Origin: Candidatus Nezhaarchaeales archaeon
GTDB lineage: Archaea; Thermoproteota; Methanomethylicia; Nezhaarchaeales; JAWCJE01
DNA length: 45,933 nt
NCBI GenBank assembly: GCA_038853715.1
Contig: JAWCJE010000015.1
Span: 1-45,933, forward strand
Direction: 5' to 3'
Part shown: positions 24,608 to 32,947 of the stretch, in pieces
Layout of the letters: each line of letters opens with the position of its first letter
How positions within the stretch are numbered: position 1 is the stretch's first letter
Program-made: the position numbers and the translations under genes
Notes under the pieces: model-generated
What the model saw: the letters and a program-made list of their open reading frames with translations, nothing else
Databases searched by the model: none
What the model was told of the DNA's origin: nothing

Positions 24608-24894
24608 CTAGCCATGGTTATAGCTTTAACCGGGCATTCATTAGCACAGATACCGCAACCCTTACAGTGAGCGTAGTCGATGGATGGCTTACCGTCCTTC
24701 ATTCTCACTACGCCTTCGGGGCAGTAAAGCCAGCAGAGCTTACATCCAGTACACTTCGCCTTATCCACTTCAGGCCTTCCGTGTAGGAGCCATGAAGTCT
24801 CGGTAAGTATCGATACGCCCGCTTTAAGCACGGGGGTTATGGGTAGATCTTCATAGGATTCGTACTTTATTTTTATGCTATCGCTAACCTTCAT
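24604..24894 (-). CDS. porD: 2-oxoacid:ferredoxin oxidoreductase delta subunit (2x 4Fe-4S)
   Basis: This 96-residue protein carries CTGCKLCWLYCPEG and CKGCGICANECPVK, the two 4Fe-4S motifs of PorD, after a leader with TSWLLHGRPEV that is typical of the family. A GGAGG lies about 12 bases upstream of the ATG. It is the first gene of the visible operon. Between its start and the next ORF no gamma subunit gene is found. Confidence 0.9.
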   Translation of the reverse strand: MKVSDSIKIKYESYEDLPITPVLKAGVSILTETSWLLHGRPEVDKAKCTGCKLCWLYCPEGVVRMKDGKPSIDYAHCKGCGICANECPVKAITMAR

Positions 24895-25093
24895 AATCCT
24901 CTAACTCCTCCTTAAAGTCTAGAAAATCATGACTCCGCCGATTTAAACCTTAACCTAAGGGGCTGTTGTACTACTCCTAGTAAATGCTGTTTGACTGTAG
25001 TGGGTTTTGCGGTGGGCTCCTAACTAAGGATGAGCTTAAGTTATTTGTTCTTCACGCCTTTTAAGGAGGCGTTAAACCCGTTTAGCTAATGCT

Positions 25094-25771
25094 TTGAAGT
25101 TAAACATCGACGACGAGCAGAGGGCCTCCCTGATTAGGGAGGCCGCGTCGCTCATTAGGAGGACTAGGAAGCTTAACAGAATAAGCGGTCGCCCCCCACA
25201 CGTAGTGGTGTCCGCCGCACTATACGAGGCAGTAGCTAGGAGGAGACTTAACGTTATACAGCGTAAGATTTACAAGATCTCCAATATAGCGACGGTAATA
25301 CTAAGAAACGCCGTTAAGATATTCCAGTACACGTTCGATAAGCCTAAGGTACAGCTCACGATAACGATGTTCATGGATGGGTTAAGCCTAGAAGCACGCT
25401 CAGAGGCCCCGGTGAAAGCATTAGGGTTCGGCAGGAGTAGCATTACCCTAGCAACGATGGTAGGTGAACTAAGGCGATTCAAGAAAGGCGTTAAGGCATT
25501 AAAACAGTACGCCGGATTCATTAACACGCGCTCTAAATACAGGCCGAAGGAGCATAGATGTTCCGAGGCCTGCCAGCATGGCGAGTACAATAGACTGTTG
25601 CACGGCGTGGTGTTTTCGCTAGCCACCATGGCGGTAATGAACAAGGTTGAACCGTGGCTTTCAACATACAACAAGTTAAGAAACAAACGAGGGCTTAAAC
25701 GTAAACAAGCGTTAAACAGGGCGGCGACAAAGATCCTCGTAGCCGTCTTCAAGGCGCTCCGAGCCGGCTAA
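25094..25771 (+). CDS. Chimeric ORF: TFB cyclin-fold fragment joined to an IS110-type transposase C-terminal domain
   Basis: The 225-codon ORF (TTG start, open from 25076) has two unlike halves. Residues 1-75 read as the second cyclin repeat of transcription factor B: LANALKLNIDDEQ, SGRPPHVVVSAALYEA, RRLNVIQRKI, ILRNAVK. From about residue 108 it reads as the Transposase_20 domain of IS110/IS1111 enzymes: ALGFGRSSITLATMVGELRR, FKKGVKALKQYAGF and a final YNKLRNKRGLKRKQALNRAA then KILVAVFKAL. The RuvC-like catalytic half of IS110 is missing. The TFB part also seems to have lost its start; LNP in another frame at about 25072-25080 may continue it. A remnant formed by insertion and deletion is most likely, although the frame stays open across the junction. 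Both half-identifications rest on pattern recognition. Confidence 0.55.
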   Translation: MKLNIDDEQRASLIREAASLIRRTRKLNRISGRPPHVVVSAALYEAVARRRLNVIQRKIYKISNIATVILRNAVKIFQYTFDKPKVQLTITMFMDGLSLEARSEAPVKALGFGRSSITLATMVGELRRFKKGVKALKQYAGFINTRSKYRPKEHRCSEACQHGEYNRLLHGVVFSLATMAVMNKVEPWLSTYNKLRNKRGLKRKQALNRAATKILVAVFKALRAG

Positions 25772-25865
25772 TGGTAAAGGTAAGCTAAAAGAGGACCATC
25801 CTCCTTTGAGGGGGTTAAGCCCCTCTAGAGGTAGGACTGATACCCGTAGCCCTTACCTTAACCAT
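25771..25865 (+). ncRNA. Candidate structured RNA next to the IS110-type remnant
   Basis: ATGGTAAAGGTAAG (25771-25784) and CTTACCTTAACCAT (25852-25865) pair in 13 of 14 positions and enclose three small hairpins: GAGGA/TCCTC with a 3-base loop (791-803 of this kb), GAGGGG/CCCCTC with a 6-base loop (808-825) and GGTA/TACC (830-844). The result is a closed multibranched fold of 95 bases directly behind the transposase-like stop codon. IS110-group elements encode a bridge RNA in their non-coding ends, which makes this a candidate remnant. It could also be a terminator. Confidence 0.4.
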
Positions 25866-25965
25866 TAACTGGTTCAGGACGTTTTGAAGGCGGTTACGGG
25901 GATCGTCGCGCTCACTCCGAGCCCCAAACCCTTTACGAGTCATTAAACGCAAAAGAACTCTAGCA

Positions 25966-27186
25966 TTATAGTGTTGTAGCGTAGTCCTCTTTAAGTAGTT
26001 TTGCTATGCTTTTAATAGCGTTAGGTATATCGTCGAGCTTAGGCCTTGAAAAGTTAAGCCTTATAGTGTTTACGCCGCTTCCATCTATGAAGAACGGTTC
26101 TCCAGGTACTATTGCTACGCGGTATTTCTCGATTAACCTATTGAAGAAGTCCCAGCCTTTAACGTTGCTGGGTAGCCAAAGCATTAAGAACATACCTGCT
26201 ACTGGTTTTGTTGATTTAAGGTTTGGCAGGTAATCCTCTATGCTTTTAACCATGAGGCTCATCTTCTCCTCGTAGCTTTTACAAGCGACGTTTATCACGT
26301 CGTAAACGTACCCTTTTACGATTAACTCCTCGAAGAGTAGTTGGCTAGGTGAAGGGGCGCACATATCCATTGGCATTTTGGCTTGTAGGCTTTTCTCGAA
26401 AACCTCGCCTTTAGCTATAAGCCACCCGGTTCTCCAACCGGTCCCCATGATTTTACTAGCGGTGCTTTCATGGATTACCCTTCCATCCTTATCCATACTT
26501 ATTAACGGTTTTAACCTCGCTCCGTATTGAAGCGGTAGGTAGGCGGCGTCCTCGAAGACGAGGAAGTCGTACTTGGAGGCTAGCTCTAAGAGGTACTTAC
26601 CTCTATCCTCGCTTAAAGTAATACCGGACGGATTATTACCCGGAGTAACCGTATAGACGAATTTAACGCGTTTCCCCTCCGACTTAAGCCTTTTTAAGGT
26701 TTCCTCTAATAGGTCCATCCTCATGCCGTTGTCGTCCATCGGTACGCCGACCATCTGAACCGCGTAATGCTTCCAGCAGAGAATCGCGTTCGTGTAGGAA
26801 GGGTTTTCAAGTACGACTACATCGCCCGGATCGCATAGGACCCTCGGTACTAGGTCTAAGGCTTGTTCACCCCCAGTCGTTATAATTATATTGTCCGACG
26901 ATACGTTTAAGCCGTACTGCTTCCCATAGAATTCGGCTATAGCCCTCCTCGCGTTAGGCCATCCTTGCGTAGGAGCGTAGATAACGGATCTAGGGTCGTC
27001 TAAAACCTTTAACATTAATTGCGCGAGCAACCTCCTAGGTATAACGTCCGGATCCGGATCGCCGGCCGCTAAGGAAATTACCTTAAAACCTCGATCCGTA
27101 AGTTCAGCTATCTTCGCTACGGCTACGCGTATAGGTGAAGCCTCTATTAGGTTTGCTCTACCAGCTAGAAACCGCTCATAACCCAA
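25966..27186 (-). CDS. PLP-dependent class I/II aminotransferase (aromatic / 2-aminoadipate type)
   Basis: This is a 406-residue fold type I aminotransferase: ISLAAGDPDPDVIP, YAPTQGWPNARRAIAEFYG, TTGGEQALDL, TPGNNPSGITLS, FEDAAYLPLQYG, the probable PLP lysine near 243 in STASKIMGTGWRTGW, and NTIRLNFSRP with the carboxylate-binding Arg. The pattern is close to archaeal multi-substrate enzymes of the LysN/ArAT group that act on aromatic amino acids, 2-aminoadipate, alanine or glyoxylate. The exact substrate cannot be read from sequence. The TTG start at 27186 is supported by GGTGAT upstream. No amino-acid operon surrounds it. Confidence 0.82.
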   Translation of the reverse strand: MGYERFLAGRANLIEASPIRVAVAKIAELTDRGFKVISLAAGDPDPDVIPRRLLAQLMLKVLDDPRSVIYAPTQGWPNARRAIAEFYGKQYGLNVSSDNIIITTGGEQALDLVPRVLCDPGDVVVLENPSYTNAILCWKHYAVQMVGVPMDDNGMRMDLLEETLKRLKSEGKRVKFVYTVTPGNNPSGITLSEDRGKYLLELASKYDFLVFEDAAYLPLQYGARLKPLISMDKDGRVIHESTASKIMGTGWRTGWLIAKGEVFEKSLQAKMPMDMCAPSPSQLLFEELIVKGYVYDVINVACKSYEEKMSLMVKSIEDYLPNLKSTKPVAGMFLMLWLPSNVKGWDFFNRLIEKYRVAIVPGEPFFIDGSGVNTIRLNFSRPKLDDIPNAIKSIAKLLKEDYATTL

Positions 27187-27265
27187 CGCTTATCACCAGT
27201 AAGCTACAATACCTCTTGATTTTAAACCACTTAAATAAAGCTATAGCTAACTTTTTAGCTCCTTC

Positions 27266-29335
27266 CTAAGTTACCCGCTTAACCCTATTCTTACGCTTAA
27301 TACGTTGAAGGTACTTACTTAACGCGTACGTAGTAGGACCTCCAACTATTAGGCTTAACGTAAACACCATTAATAGGTAGCCGGGGACTTCCGGTTCAAG
27401 GGTTAGATTGGAGGCCTCGGGTTTTAACGGTTTAACTGGTAGTGTCGGTGTAGAGGCCTCCCGCTGTTCGATGGCTTTAAGCGCGTTAAGCGCCTGGTTT
27501 AACGCTTCAACCGCTAGGTTTAAAGCTTGAAGGTAGTTCATCCCCTCATAGTTTTCCTGAGCTAGCTTTAAGAGCTGCTCCGCTTTACCCGTAGCTTCTC
27601 GAACTTCCTCCGTCATGGTCCTCCCAATGGTTAAAAGCTTAATCTTGTTGAGTACCTTCTCGGTTTCTATTACATACTTATCCACATGCGCCCTTAATAG
27701 GGCGTCCTTATCGAATTGGCTAAATCCGTACTCGTAAGCGAAGTAGCTCATGGCTGAAGCTACGAAGTCCCCCACATCGCTATAGGTATGTGGATGCGCT
27801 AAGCCTAGCATATGGCCTACTTCATGGATTATAACCTGGGTGAAGCCTAGCCCTTTCCCCTCCTGCCTAGGGGTAACGTAATTGCCGCGTAAAAGGTCCT
27901 TCTGACTTAAACCTATTAATACTAGTTCTTTTAGTGCGGCGCCCCATATGGTTCTGGATTCTGGATCCCTCCTTAAAATAAACCATTTATACTTGAAGCT
28001 GAAGTGTGTATCGTTGCTTAACGCGAAGGCAAATACTGGTATTAGGTGTTCATCGCCCTCGTATCGGACGAAGGCTTTAAGGTTATTCTTTAGGAGCTGG
28101 TAGACCGGTTGGAAGTCGACGAAGGTGACGTTCTCCGTTAATAGTAGCTTCGTATATATCCAAGACTCAGTTAATGAGCCTTCGCTTCTCTTTAATACGG
28201 ATTGAAGCTCAGGGTGATCCGTTACGTTTGAGAAGGACGCTTCAACGCTTAACTCTACGTGGGGTAGAAGCGATTTTAAAGCATCCCTTATTAACGTGGT
28301 GTTTAGGGTAGTGATTATTGGAACCGCTAACCGCTCTGAGGGCTCTCTAGCGTCTAAAACGTGTATGAACACCTTATACTTACTACTTACCGGTGGAACG
28401 TAGGTAAAGTACGGTAATGCTACGCTATAGACGAAGTCGTTTACGTAATCGGCTATTAGCTCGGTTAACCATAATACTCCGCGTTCACTATATAGGTTTA
28501 CCCCCTGGTCTTCAAGCGTTATTTGAAGTGGTAAATCGAGTAGCTCGGAAACGAAGGTTGGCCCCGCGCTTAAATCAATAAACCACATCCGGTATCGTCC
28601 ACCCCAACCAGTAGCGTAATCTCTATGTCGAATCCTGTAGCCTCGATCCTTATCGCTATAGTTCACCGAGTAGTAATGCGCTACTATCCTACTTGGATAA
28701 CGTTCCGCTAACTCGGGCTGGTTAACGTAGAGGGTGTGACGGGCCTCTAGGAAGCTTTTAAACTGATCGTAGGTTATGGAGGGAAGTTCGCGTAGATCCA
28801 TTATTATTATGGTGTAACCATCCTCAGGGATACCGCCGTAGCTATTACTATTGTTGTAGAGCCATTCCTCCACTTTTCTAGCGTCGTAAAGGTAGTTATC
28901 CACGTTACGACGTATCTTCTCCTTAAACCATTCACCGCTCCATACGTAGTAGTAGAACCAAGGGTTCTCCTCTACCTTATGGGTTTCTATGCTCTTTAAG
29001 TACTTTATTAGCTTAATTTTAAACGTTTGAGGGGCCGTAACGACCTCGTAAGTTAGGTTGTAGAAGACTTCTAGATCCTTTTCATCGACGAGGGCTAAGC
29101 AAGACCTATACTTAGCTAATAACTCCTTTAGTAGGGGGAGGTCTACCATTTCCTCGTCAAAGCCTATGAGGACGACCTTCACCTTAATAGGGACAATCCT
29201 AACCTTCTCGTCGTAATCGGCGTTCACATCGTGCGTTAAACAACACGTTAAAACGTTTACTAGTATAATTGTGAAAACTACGTAGCTTAATCCTTGGAGG
29301 CGGCAACTTAAAGGTTTAAGGTATCCAACCTTCAT
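27266..29335 (-). CDS. Secreted, membrane-anchored zinc metalloprotease
   Basis: This 689-residue protein has an N-terminal hydrophobic signal or anchor (YVVFTIILVNVLTCCLTHDV), a long extracellular part, and HEVGHMLGLAHPH near 502. That is the HExxHxxGxxH zinc motif of metzincins, with a following Met in ASAMSYFAYEYG as a probable Met-turn. After about 560 comes a helical segment with repeated leucines (AEQLLKLAQENY, ALNLAVEALNQALNAL), then a Pro-rich linker and a C-terminal helix VPGYLLMVFTLSLIVGGPTT with basic residues behind it. It is thus probably anchored at the C-terminus and faces outward. The TATA box at 29369-29380 and GGAG 10 bases before the ATG support the start. The substrate is unknown; surface-protein turnover or peptide feeding is plausible. 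Confidence 0.78.
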   Translation of the reverse strand: MKVGYLKPLSCRLQGLSYVVFTIILVNVLTCCLTHDVNADYDEKVRIVPIKVKVVLIGFDEEMVDLPLLKELLAKYRSCLALVDEKDLEVFYNLTYEVVTAPQTFKIKLIKYLKSIETHKVEENPWFYYYVWSGEWFKEKIRRNVDNYLYDARKVEEWLYNNSNSYGGIPEDGYTIIIMDLRELPSITYDQFKSFLEARHTLYVNQPELAERYPSRIVAHYYSVNYSDKDRGYRIRHRDYATGWGGRYRMWFIDLSAGPTFVSELLDLPLQITLEDQGVNLYSERGVLWLTELIADYVNDFVYSVALPYFTYVPPVSSKYKVFIHVLDAREPSERLAVPIITTLNTTLIRDALKSLLPHVELSVEASFSNVTDHPELQSVLKRSEGSLTESWIYTKLLLTENVTFVDFQPVYQLLKNNLKAFVRYEGDEHLIPVFAFALSNDTHFSFKYKWFILRRDPESRTIWGAALKELVLIGLSQKDLLRGNYVTPRQEGKGLGFTQVIIHEVGHMLGLAHPHTYSDVGDFVASAMSYFAYEYGFSQFDKDALLRAHVDKYVIETEKVLNKIKLLTIGRTMTEEVREATGKAEQLLKLAQENYEGMNYLQALNLAVEALNQALNALKAIEQREASTPTLPVKPLKPEASNLTLEPEVPGYLLMVFTLSLIVGGPTTYALSKYLQRIKRKNRVKRVT

Positions 29336-29368
29336 TAAGACGGCTCCAAGTAAATCAGGGTAAACACT

Positions 29369-29380
29369 ATATATAAATAC
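29369..29380 (-). promoter_or_regulatory. TATA box of the metalloprotease gene
   Basis: The minus strand reads ATTTATATATAG, centred about 40 bases before the ATG at 29335. Confidence 0.5.
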
Positions 29381-29476
29381 CTACATAATGTTCCGCGTCA
29401 ATCGCGCTGAAACCGGTGAAACCCGGAATTAAGCGATAAAGCTAAGGTAGGTTAACTCTATACGTTTAAACGCGGC

Positions 29477-29677
29477 TTACGTTTTACGGAGGCTTCGTGA
29501 AGTCTGCCTTAAAGCTGCTTTAACCCACTCAGTGTAACCGCAGGATCCACAAGCCCATCTATCAGCGTGTTTAGCCATCACCTTACTACACCTCGGGCAA
29601 GTTTTATTCTTAAGCTTAATCGTTCCCTTCTCGTAATCCACCTCATACAGCTTATGCCTTTCCGCCACGCCAACCAT
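29477..29677 (-). CDS. rps27ae: 30S ribosomal protein eS31 (S27ae)
   Basis: This 66-residue zinc-ribbon protein has [39 protein letters not shown] and GYTEW, the complete signature of S27ae with a four-cysteine zinc site. It is part of the small ribosomal subunit head. In eukaryotes the homologue is fused to ubiquitin; here it is free-standing, as in all archaea. Unusually, no other ribosomal gene (often S24e) is next to it. A TATA-like ACTTATATAGC lies about 50 bases upstream. Confidence 0.93.
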   Translation of the reverse strand: MVGVAERHKLYEVDYEKGTIKLKNKTCPRCSKVMAKHADRWACGSCGYTEWVKAALRQTSRSLRKT

Positions 29678-30010
29678 CCCTAACGTCCGACGCGTATTAA
29701 CTAAGCGGTAGTTAGGTTGAGCTATATAAGTCGTTAGTATTTTACGCGTTTATAGCGGTTCATCAGCCTCTACAGCCCAGCCTACAATGCCTAGTATAGT
29801 TGTAGAGCCCCTTTTAATTTACGTTTTACTTAAGCCCGCTTTGAAATAGCCGAAGGTTTCTACAGGGTTCTTCGGTGGAAGCGCTTAACGATGATCTGGA
29901 AGCTTAAAGGTTAAACATGGCTAGGTGGCTATGATGTAAGGCTCCTTAAACTCCTCCTTAGGTTAGCAAAGTAATTATATTTCACCATCGTAGTAAGATT
30001 AGCCGTGCGA
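29678..30010. other. 333-bp intergenic region between divergent genes
   Basis: It contains the TATA-like element for eS31 near 29726 and a T-rich stretch (AATTATATTTCACC near 29970) that may be the promoter of the rightward membrane protein. I see no RNA gene, long inverted repeat or ORF remnant that I can name. Confidence 0.35.
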
Positions 30011-30913
30011 ATGGTGGTCGAAGTGTTTGAAGCCTTAAGGATTTACATGGCTCAGGGGAGGAACCTGAGGAACCTCGGCTTAATCATTCTTGCTTCCACC
30101 TCGGTTATGGTGGTTTTAACGTACTCCTCGGATTGGTTCGGGGTGCCGAGTTTAAATCCTTGGATGCGTAACGCGTTGCTTTTAGCGGCTCCGATCCTCT
30201 TCGCTATTAGCGTTACGCTCATACTTACCTGGTTTCAAGCTGAAAGGTTTGAGAGGAGCGTTAAAAGCTACCTCGGCGAGGTTGAGGTTGAACGTATAAC
30301 GCTCGACGTTAAACGTAGGATACCGGCCGATCTACCTGAACGCCGTAAAAAGGCTTGGTACGTGTTTGAGCTTAAACGGGCCTTAAGGGAGGCCTACTAT
30401 AGGAAGGCGGAGCAGGAGGGTTTAGAGCGGATTAAGAGGAGCTTAAAGCTTAGACCCGGCGAGGAAGTAATAGAGATGCTTAGGGTTTATAGCCCTTCAA
30501 GCCCGGGCTACTTGATGTTGATAGTTATTTTAATGGCGGCGTCCATAGCCCTCCTAAACCCTAGCCTCGGCTTCATGATGGTGCTTACAGCGTTTATATT
30601 CATGGCCTTCATGCCTACCGGGTCCATGTTAAACCTTTACGTCTTAACGAATAAGCGAATCATTAAGCGGACGGTGGCTTCATCCATGTTTTATAGGGGC
30701 ATTCGGAGGGGTGACGAAATCAAGGTTAGCTCGTTAACTAAGCTCGACGTTAAACGTAGGAAGTCCAAGTTATCCGTAATCGTTAAAGACGGAACAGATA
30801 CCTTAACCCTTGATAAAATCCCGATCGGACAGGGGGAGAGGTTCGTTAGCCTAATTCAACGAGTTTTAGAGGAGAGGAGGAAGTCTAAGGAGTTAGAGGC
30901 CGGCCGTTATTGA
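30011..30913 (+). CDS. Membrane protein with a bacterial PH-like C-terminal domain
   Basis: This protein of about 300 residues has two N-terminal membrane helices (residues about 22-75), a charged helical segment rich in Arg and Lys (85-160), two more helices (168-205), and a soluble C-terminus. That C-terminus has YVLTNKRIIKR, a run of beta strands (EIKVSSLTKLDVKRRKSKL) and a final helix. This matches the bPH domain seen in DUF304-type membrane proteins. Function is unknown; such proteins are thought to act at the membrane in stress or lipid-related roles. Start is uncertain: GTG at 30005 or ATG at 30011, with no clear ribosome binding site for either. Confidence 0.6.
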   Translation: MVVEVFEALRIYMAQGRNLRNLGLIILASTSVMVVLTYSSDWFGVPSLNPWMRNALLLAAPILFAISVTLILTWFQAERFERSVKSYLGEVEVERITLDVKRRIPADLPERRKKAWYVFELKRALREAYYRKAEQEGLERIKRSLKLRPGEEVIEMLRVYSPSSPGYLMLIVILMAASIALLNPSLGFMMVLTAFIFMAFMPTGSMLNLYVLTNKRIIKRTVASSMFYRGIRRGDEIKVSSLTKLDVKRRKSKLSVIVKDGTDTLTLDKIPIGQGERFVSLIQRVLEERRKSKELEAGRY

Positions 30914-31022
30914 GGGCTTTAGGGGCTTGAAGCCGTAGGGGGCACGCTAAGTAAGGAATGGTTACGGTTTAAACGCTTGGTTAAAGGCGTTAAACTAAAG
31001 GGCTAAAACCAGTATTTCCGGT

Positions 31023-31577
31023 TTAGCTAAGCCTCATTTTGAGGTTGATTAACTCCTTACTAGTGACGATCTTAGCCCCGTAGACCCTCCTCATGTAGTC
31101 CAACCCGGATTTTTGGTTATCCTCCGATATCGACTCAACGCAATCCTCCGGAACAACTACTTCGTAACCTCTAAAGAAGGCATCAGCGGCGGTATGCTGA
31201 ATGCATATATCGGTAGCAACACCGGTTAAGATTAACGTAGTAATGCCTAGCTCCCTAAGTAGGAGGTCGAGGTCGGTCCCGTAGAAGGAGCTATAGCGGC
31301 GCTTCCTAACTATGAAATCGCCATCCATCGGTTTAAGTTCGTCTATTACTTCAGCACCCCAAGAATTAGCTATAGCGTGATTACCCCAAAGTTTAAGCTC
31401 CTTATCCACCGGCGGTATGTGGGTGTCGCAGACGTATACCACTGGAACCCCGTTAGCTCTAGCCGCGTCTAGTAGGTCTTTAATGCGTGGAATAATATGT
31501 TTAGCCCTTTCAATTTTAAGCGAGCCTTTAATGAAGTCGTTAACCATATCTACTACGATTACCGCTACACCTTTCAT
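31023..31577 (-). CDS. Nicotinamidase / isochorismatase-family hydrolase
   Basis: This is a hydrolase of about 184 residues. The catalytic triad is visible: Asp in VIVVDMVNDF, Lys in FIVRKRRYSSF and Cys in TGVATDICIQHTAADA. The metal ligands DTH and a later WGNHA fit nicotinamidase better than other family members. The enzyme would convert nicotinamide to nicotinate in NAD salvage. AGGTGA lies 5 bases before the ATG at 31577, which I prefer to the GTG three codons upstream at 31586. It is divergently transcribed from the Cys-rich gene at 31679 from a shared 90-base region. Confidence 0.8.
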   Translation of the reverse strand: MKGVAVIVVDMVNDFIKGSLKIERAKHIIPRIKDLLDAARANGVPVVYVCDTHIPPVDKELKLWGNHAIANSWGAEVIDELKPMDGDFIVRKRRYSSFYGTDLDLLLRELGITTLILTGVATDICIQHTAADAFFRGYEVVVPEDCVESISEDNQKSGLDYMRRVYGAKIVTSKELINLKMRLS

Positions 31578-31658
31578 ATGGGTCACCTATACCTGCAATT
31601 AACCTTATTGGAGGGAAAAATTTTTTTATCGTAGGCTCTCAATACTATACTGGAAGAG

Positions 31659-31669
31659 CTAGGTCCTAG
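31659..31669. promoter_or_regulatory. Palindrome CTAGGTCCTAG before the Cys-rich gene
   Basis: The 11-base palindrome CTAGG-T-CCTAG lies 10 bases before the TTG start at 31679. The same 11 bases occur 17 bases before the TBP gene (39973-39983). It could be a regulator site in the 5' leader; this is inference from the shared sequence and position. Confidence 0.35.
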
Positions 31670-31678
31670 GGGCTTAAG

Positions 31679-32032
31679 TTGTCTAAGAAGCCATGTAGCG
31701 TTAATTGCCCCTTTTTCCGTTGCGCGCAAAGAGCATTAATGCGGGGAACGCGTAGTGATAAGGGTAGACGATACCAAATACCGGGTAGGCCTATCCTTAC
31801 GGCCAGCTTCTCGACGCCCTACTGTTCATGGGTAAACGACGCGTGTAGAGGGGCTGGATGCAACTACGCCTTCTGCGAAAGAAAGTTATTACTCCCTGAC
31901 GGACGCTGCGGTTTAGTTGAGGCCGTGCCACCTAAATCGGTAAGCATTGAAAGTGTAGCCGCTAACTTAAGTAAGGGATTAGAGGGTTTGAAGGGGAAGC
32001 TTAAACGTAAAGGCCTTGAGGACGCGCTTTAA
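31679..32032 (+). CDS. Hypothetical cysteine-rich protein
   Basis: This 117-residue protein has eight cysteines: CSVNC, C at about 15, and then C, C, CNYAFC and C up to about residue 77. Spacing suggests one or two metal sites. The C-terminal 30 residues are a basic helix. I do not recognise the family. The start is a TTG, with AGGGGC upstream. It is followed after 67 bases by the nucleotidyltransferase gene on the same strand, so it may share its transcript. A zinc or iron-sulfur protein of archaeal distribution is the best guess. Confidence 0.55.
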   Translation: MSKKPCSVNCPFFRCAQRALMRGTRSDKGRRYQIPGRPILTASFSTPYCSWVNDACRGAGCNYAFCERKLLLPDGRCGLVEAVPPKSVSIESVAANLSKGLEGLKGKLKRKGLEDAL

Positions 32033-32099
32033 ACTAAAGCGTCACGGTATTTAAGCAACCCTAACCATTTTTTCCCTTAACCCTTAAGGAGGGCCTAGA

Positions 32100-32810
32100 T
32101 TGGGAGGTGTGGCTGTAGTTTTAGCCGGTGGGCTTGGAACTAGGCTCCGCCCATTAACGTACACGATGCCGAAGCCCATGCTACCATTAGGAGGTAAACC
32201 GTTATTGGAGAGAACTATTGAAAAGCTTAAAGCTTCTAGAATCGAGGATATAGTAGTGGCAACCTTCCACCTTGGAAGGGTTATTAAGCACTACTTCGGC
32301 GATGGGTCCGAGTACGGTGTAAAGATAACCTATGTCCGCTCAGATAAACCGTTAGGAACGGCGGGTCAGCTTAAAACTGTTGAAAGATACGTAGATGAGG
32401 ATTTCATCGTCATATACGGGGATGTCTACGCCGATATGGACTACCGATCGCTATTAGAATGGCATAGGAGGAGCCGCGGTATTGGAACGATAGTTCTACG
32501 CGAGGTTAAACAGAGGTTAAAGTTCGGCCTAGTAAAACTAAACGAGGAAGGACTGGTAATGGAATGGGTTGAAAAACCCGAAGTAGGCTACCTCGTAGCG
32601 GCGGGGGTTTTCGCCTTTAACCGTAGGATCTTTAACTACATATACGCCGATAGGCCGGATAGTATGGATAAAGCGATCCTACGCGCCATGGAGAAGGGTG
32701 AAAAGGTTTACGGATACCGTTCAAACGCTAAGTTCGTAGACGTCGGCGACATAGATTCCTACGTTAAAGTTAATGAAGAGTTTGAAGCAGCCTTCGGGGA
32801 TCTCGCTTAG
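32100..32810 (+). CDS. Sugar-phosphate nucleotidyltransferase (mannose-1-P guanylyl- or glucose-1-P thymidylyl-type)
   Basis: This is a 236-residue enzyme with the nucleotide-binding LAGGLGTRLRPLTYTMPKPM and LGGKPLLERTIEKL at the N-terminus, the metal and sugar site IYGDVYADMDY, VEKPEVGYLVAAGVFAF and a late VDVGDIDSY. It joins an NTP to a sugar 1-phosphate to give an activated sugar for glycan or cell-surface synthesis. The length covers only the catalytic domain, without the left-handed helix acetyltransferase part. GGAGGG lies 6 bases before the TTG start. The sugar and nucleotide cannot be told from sequence alone. Confidence 0.82.
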   Translation: MGGVAVVLAGGLGTRLRPLTYTMPKPMLPLGGKPLLERTIEKLKASRIEDIVVATFHLGRVIKHYFGDGSEYGVKITYVRSDKPLGTAGQLKTVERYVDEDFIVIYGDVYADMDYRSLLEWHRRSRGIGTIVLREVKQRLKFGLVKLNEEGLVMEWVEKPEVGYLVAAGVFAFNRRIFNYIYADRPDSMDKAILRAMEKGEKVYGYRSNAKFVDVGDIDSYVKVNEEFEAAFGDLA

Positions 32811-32947
32811 CTGAAGCGATGCATCTAAGTATACTTAGATCATCCCCCTAACGGGCTTCGAATACTTGAACCTAACGTTCGTATCTGAGGCGGCGGAAAA
32901 TCCTTAAGCCTATTTAAGCGGTTTAAGCGTTAAAGAGAGGTTTAAGG

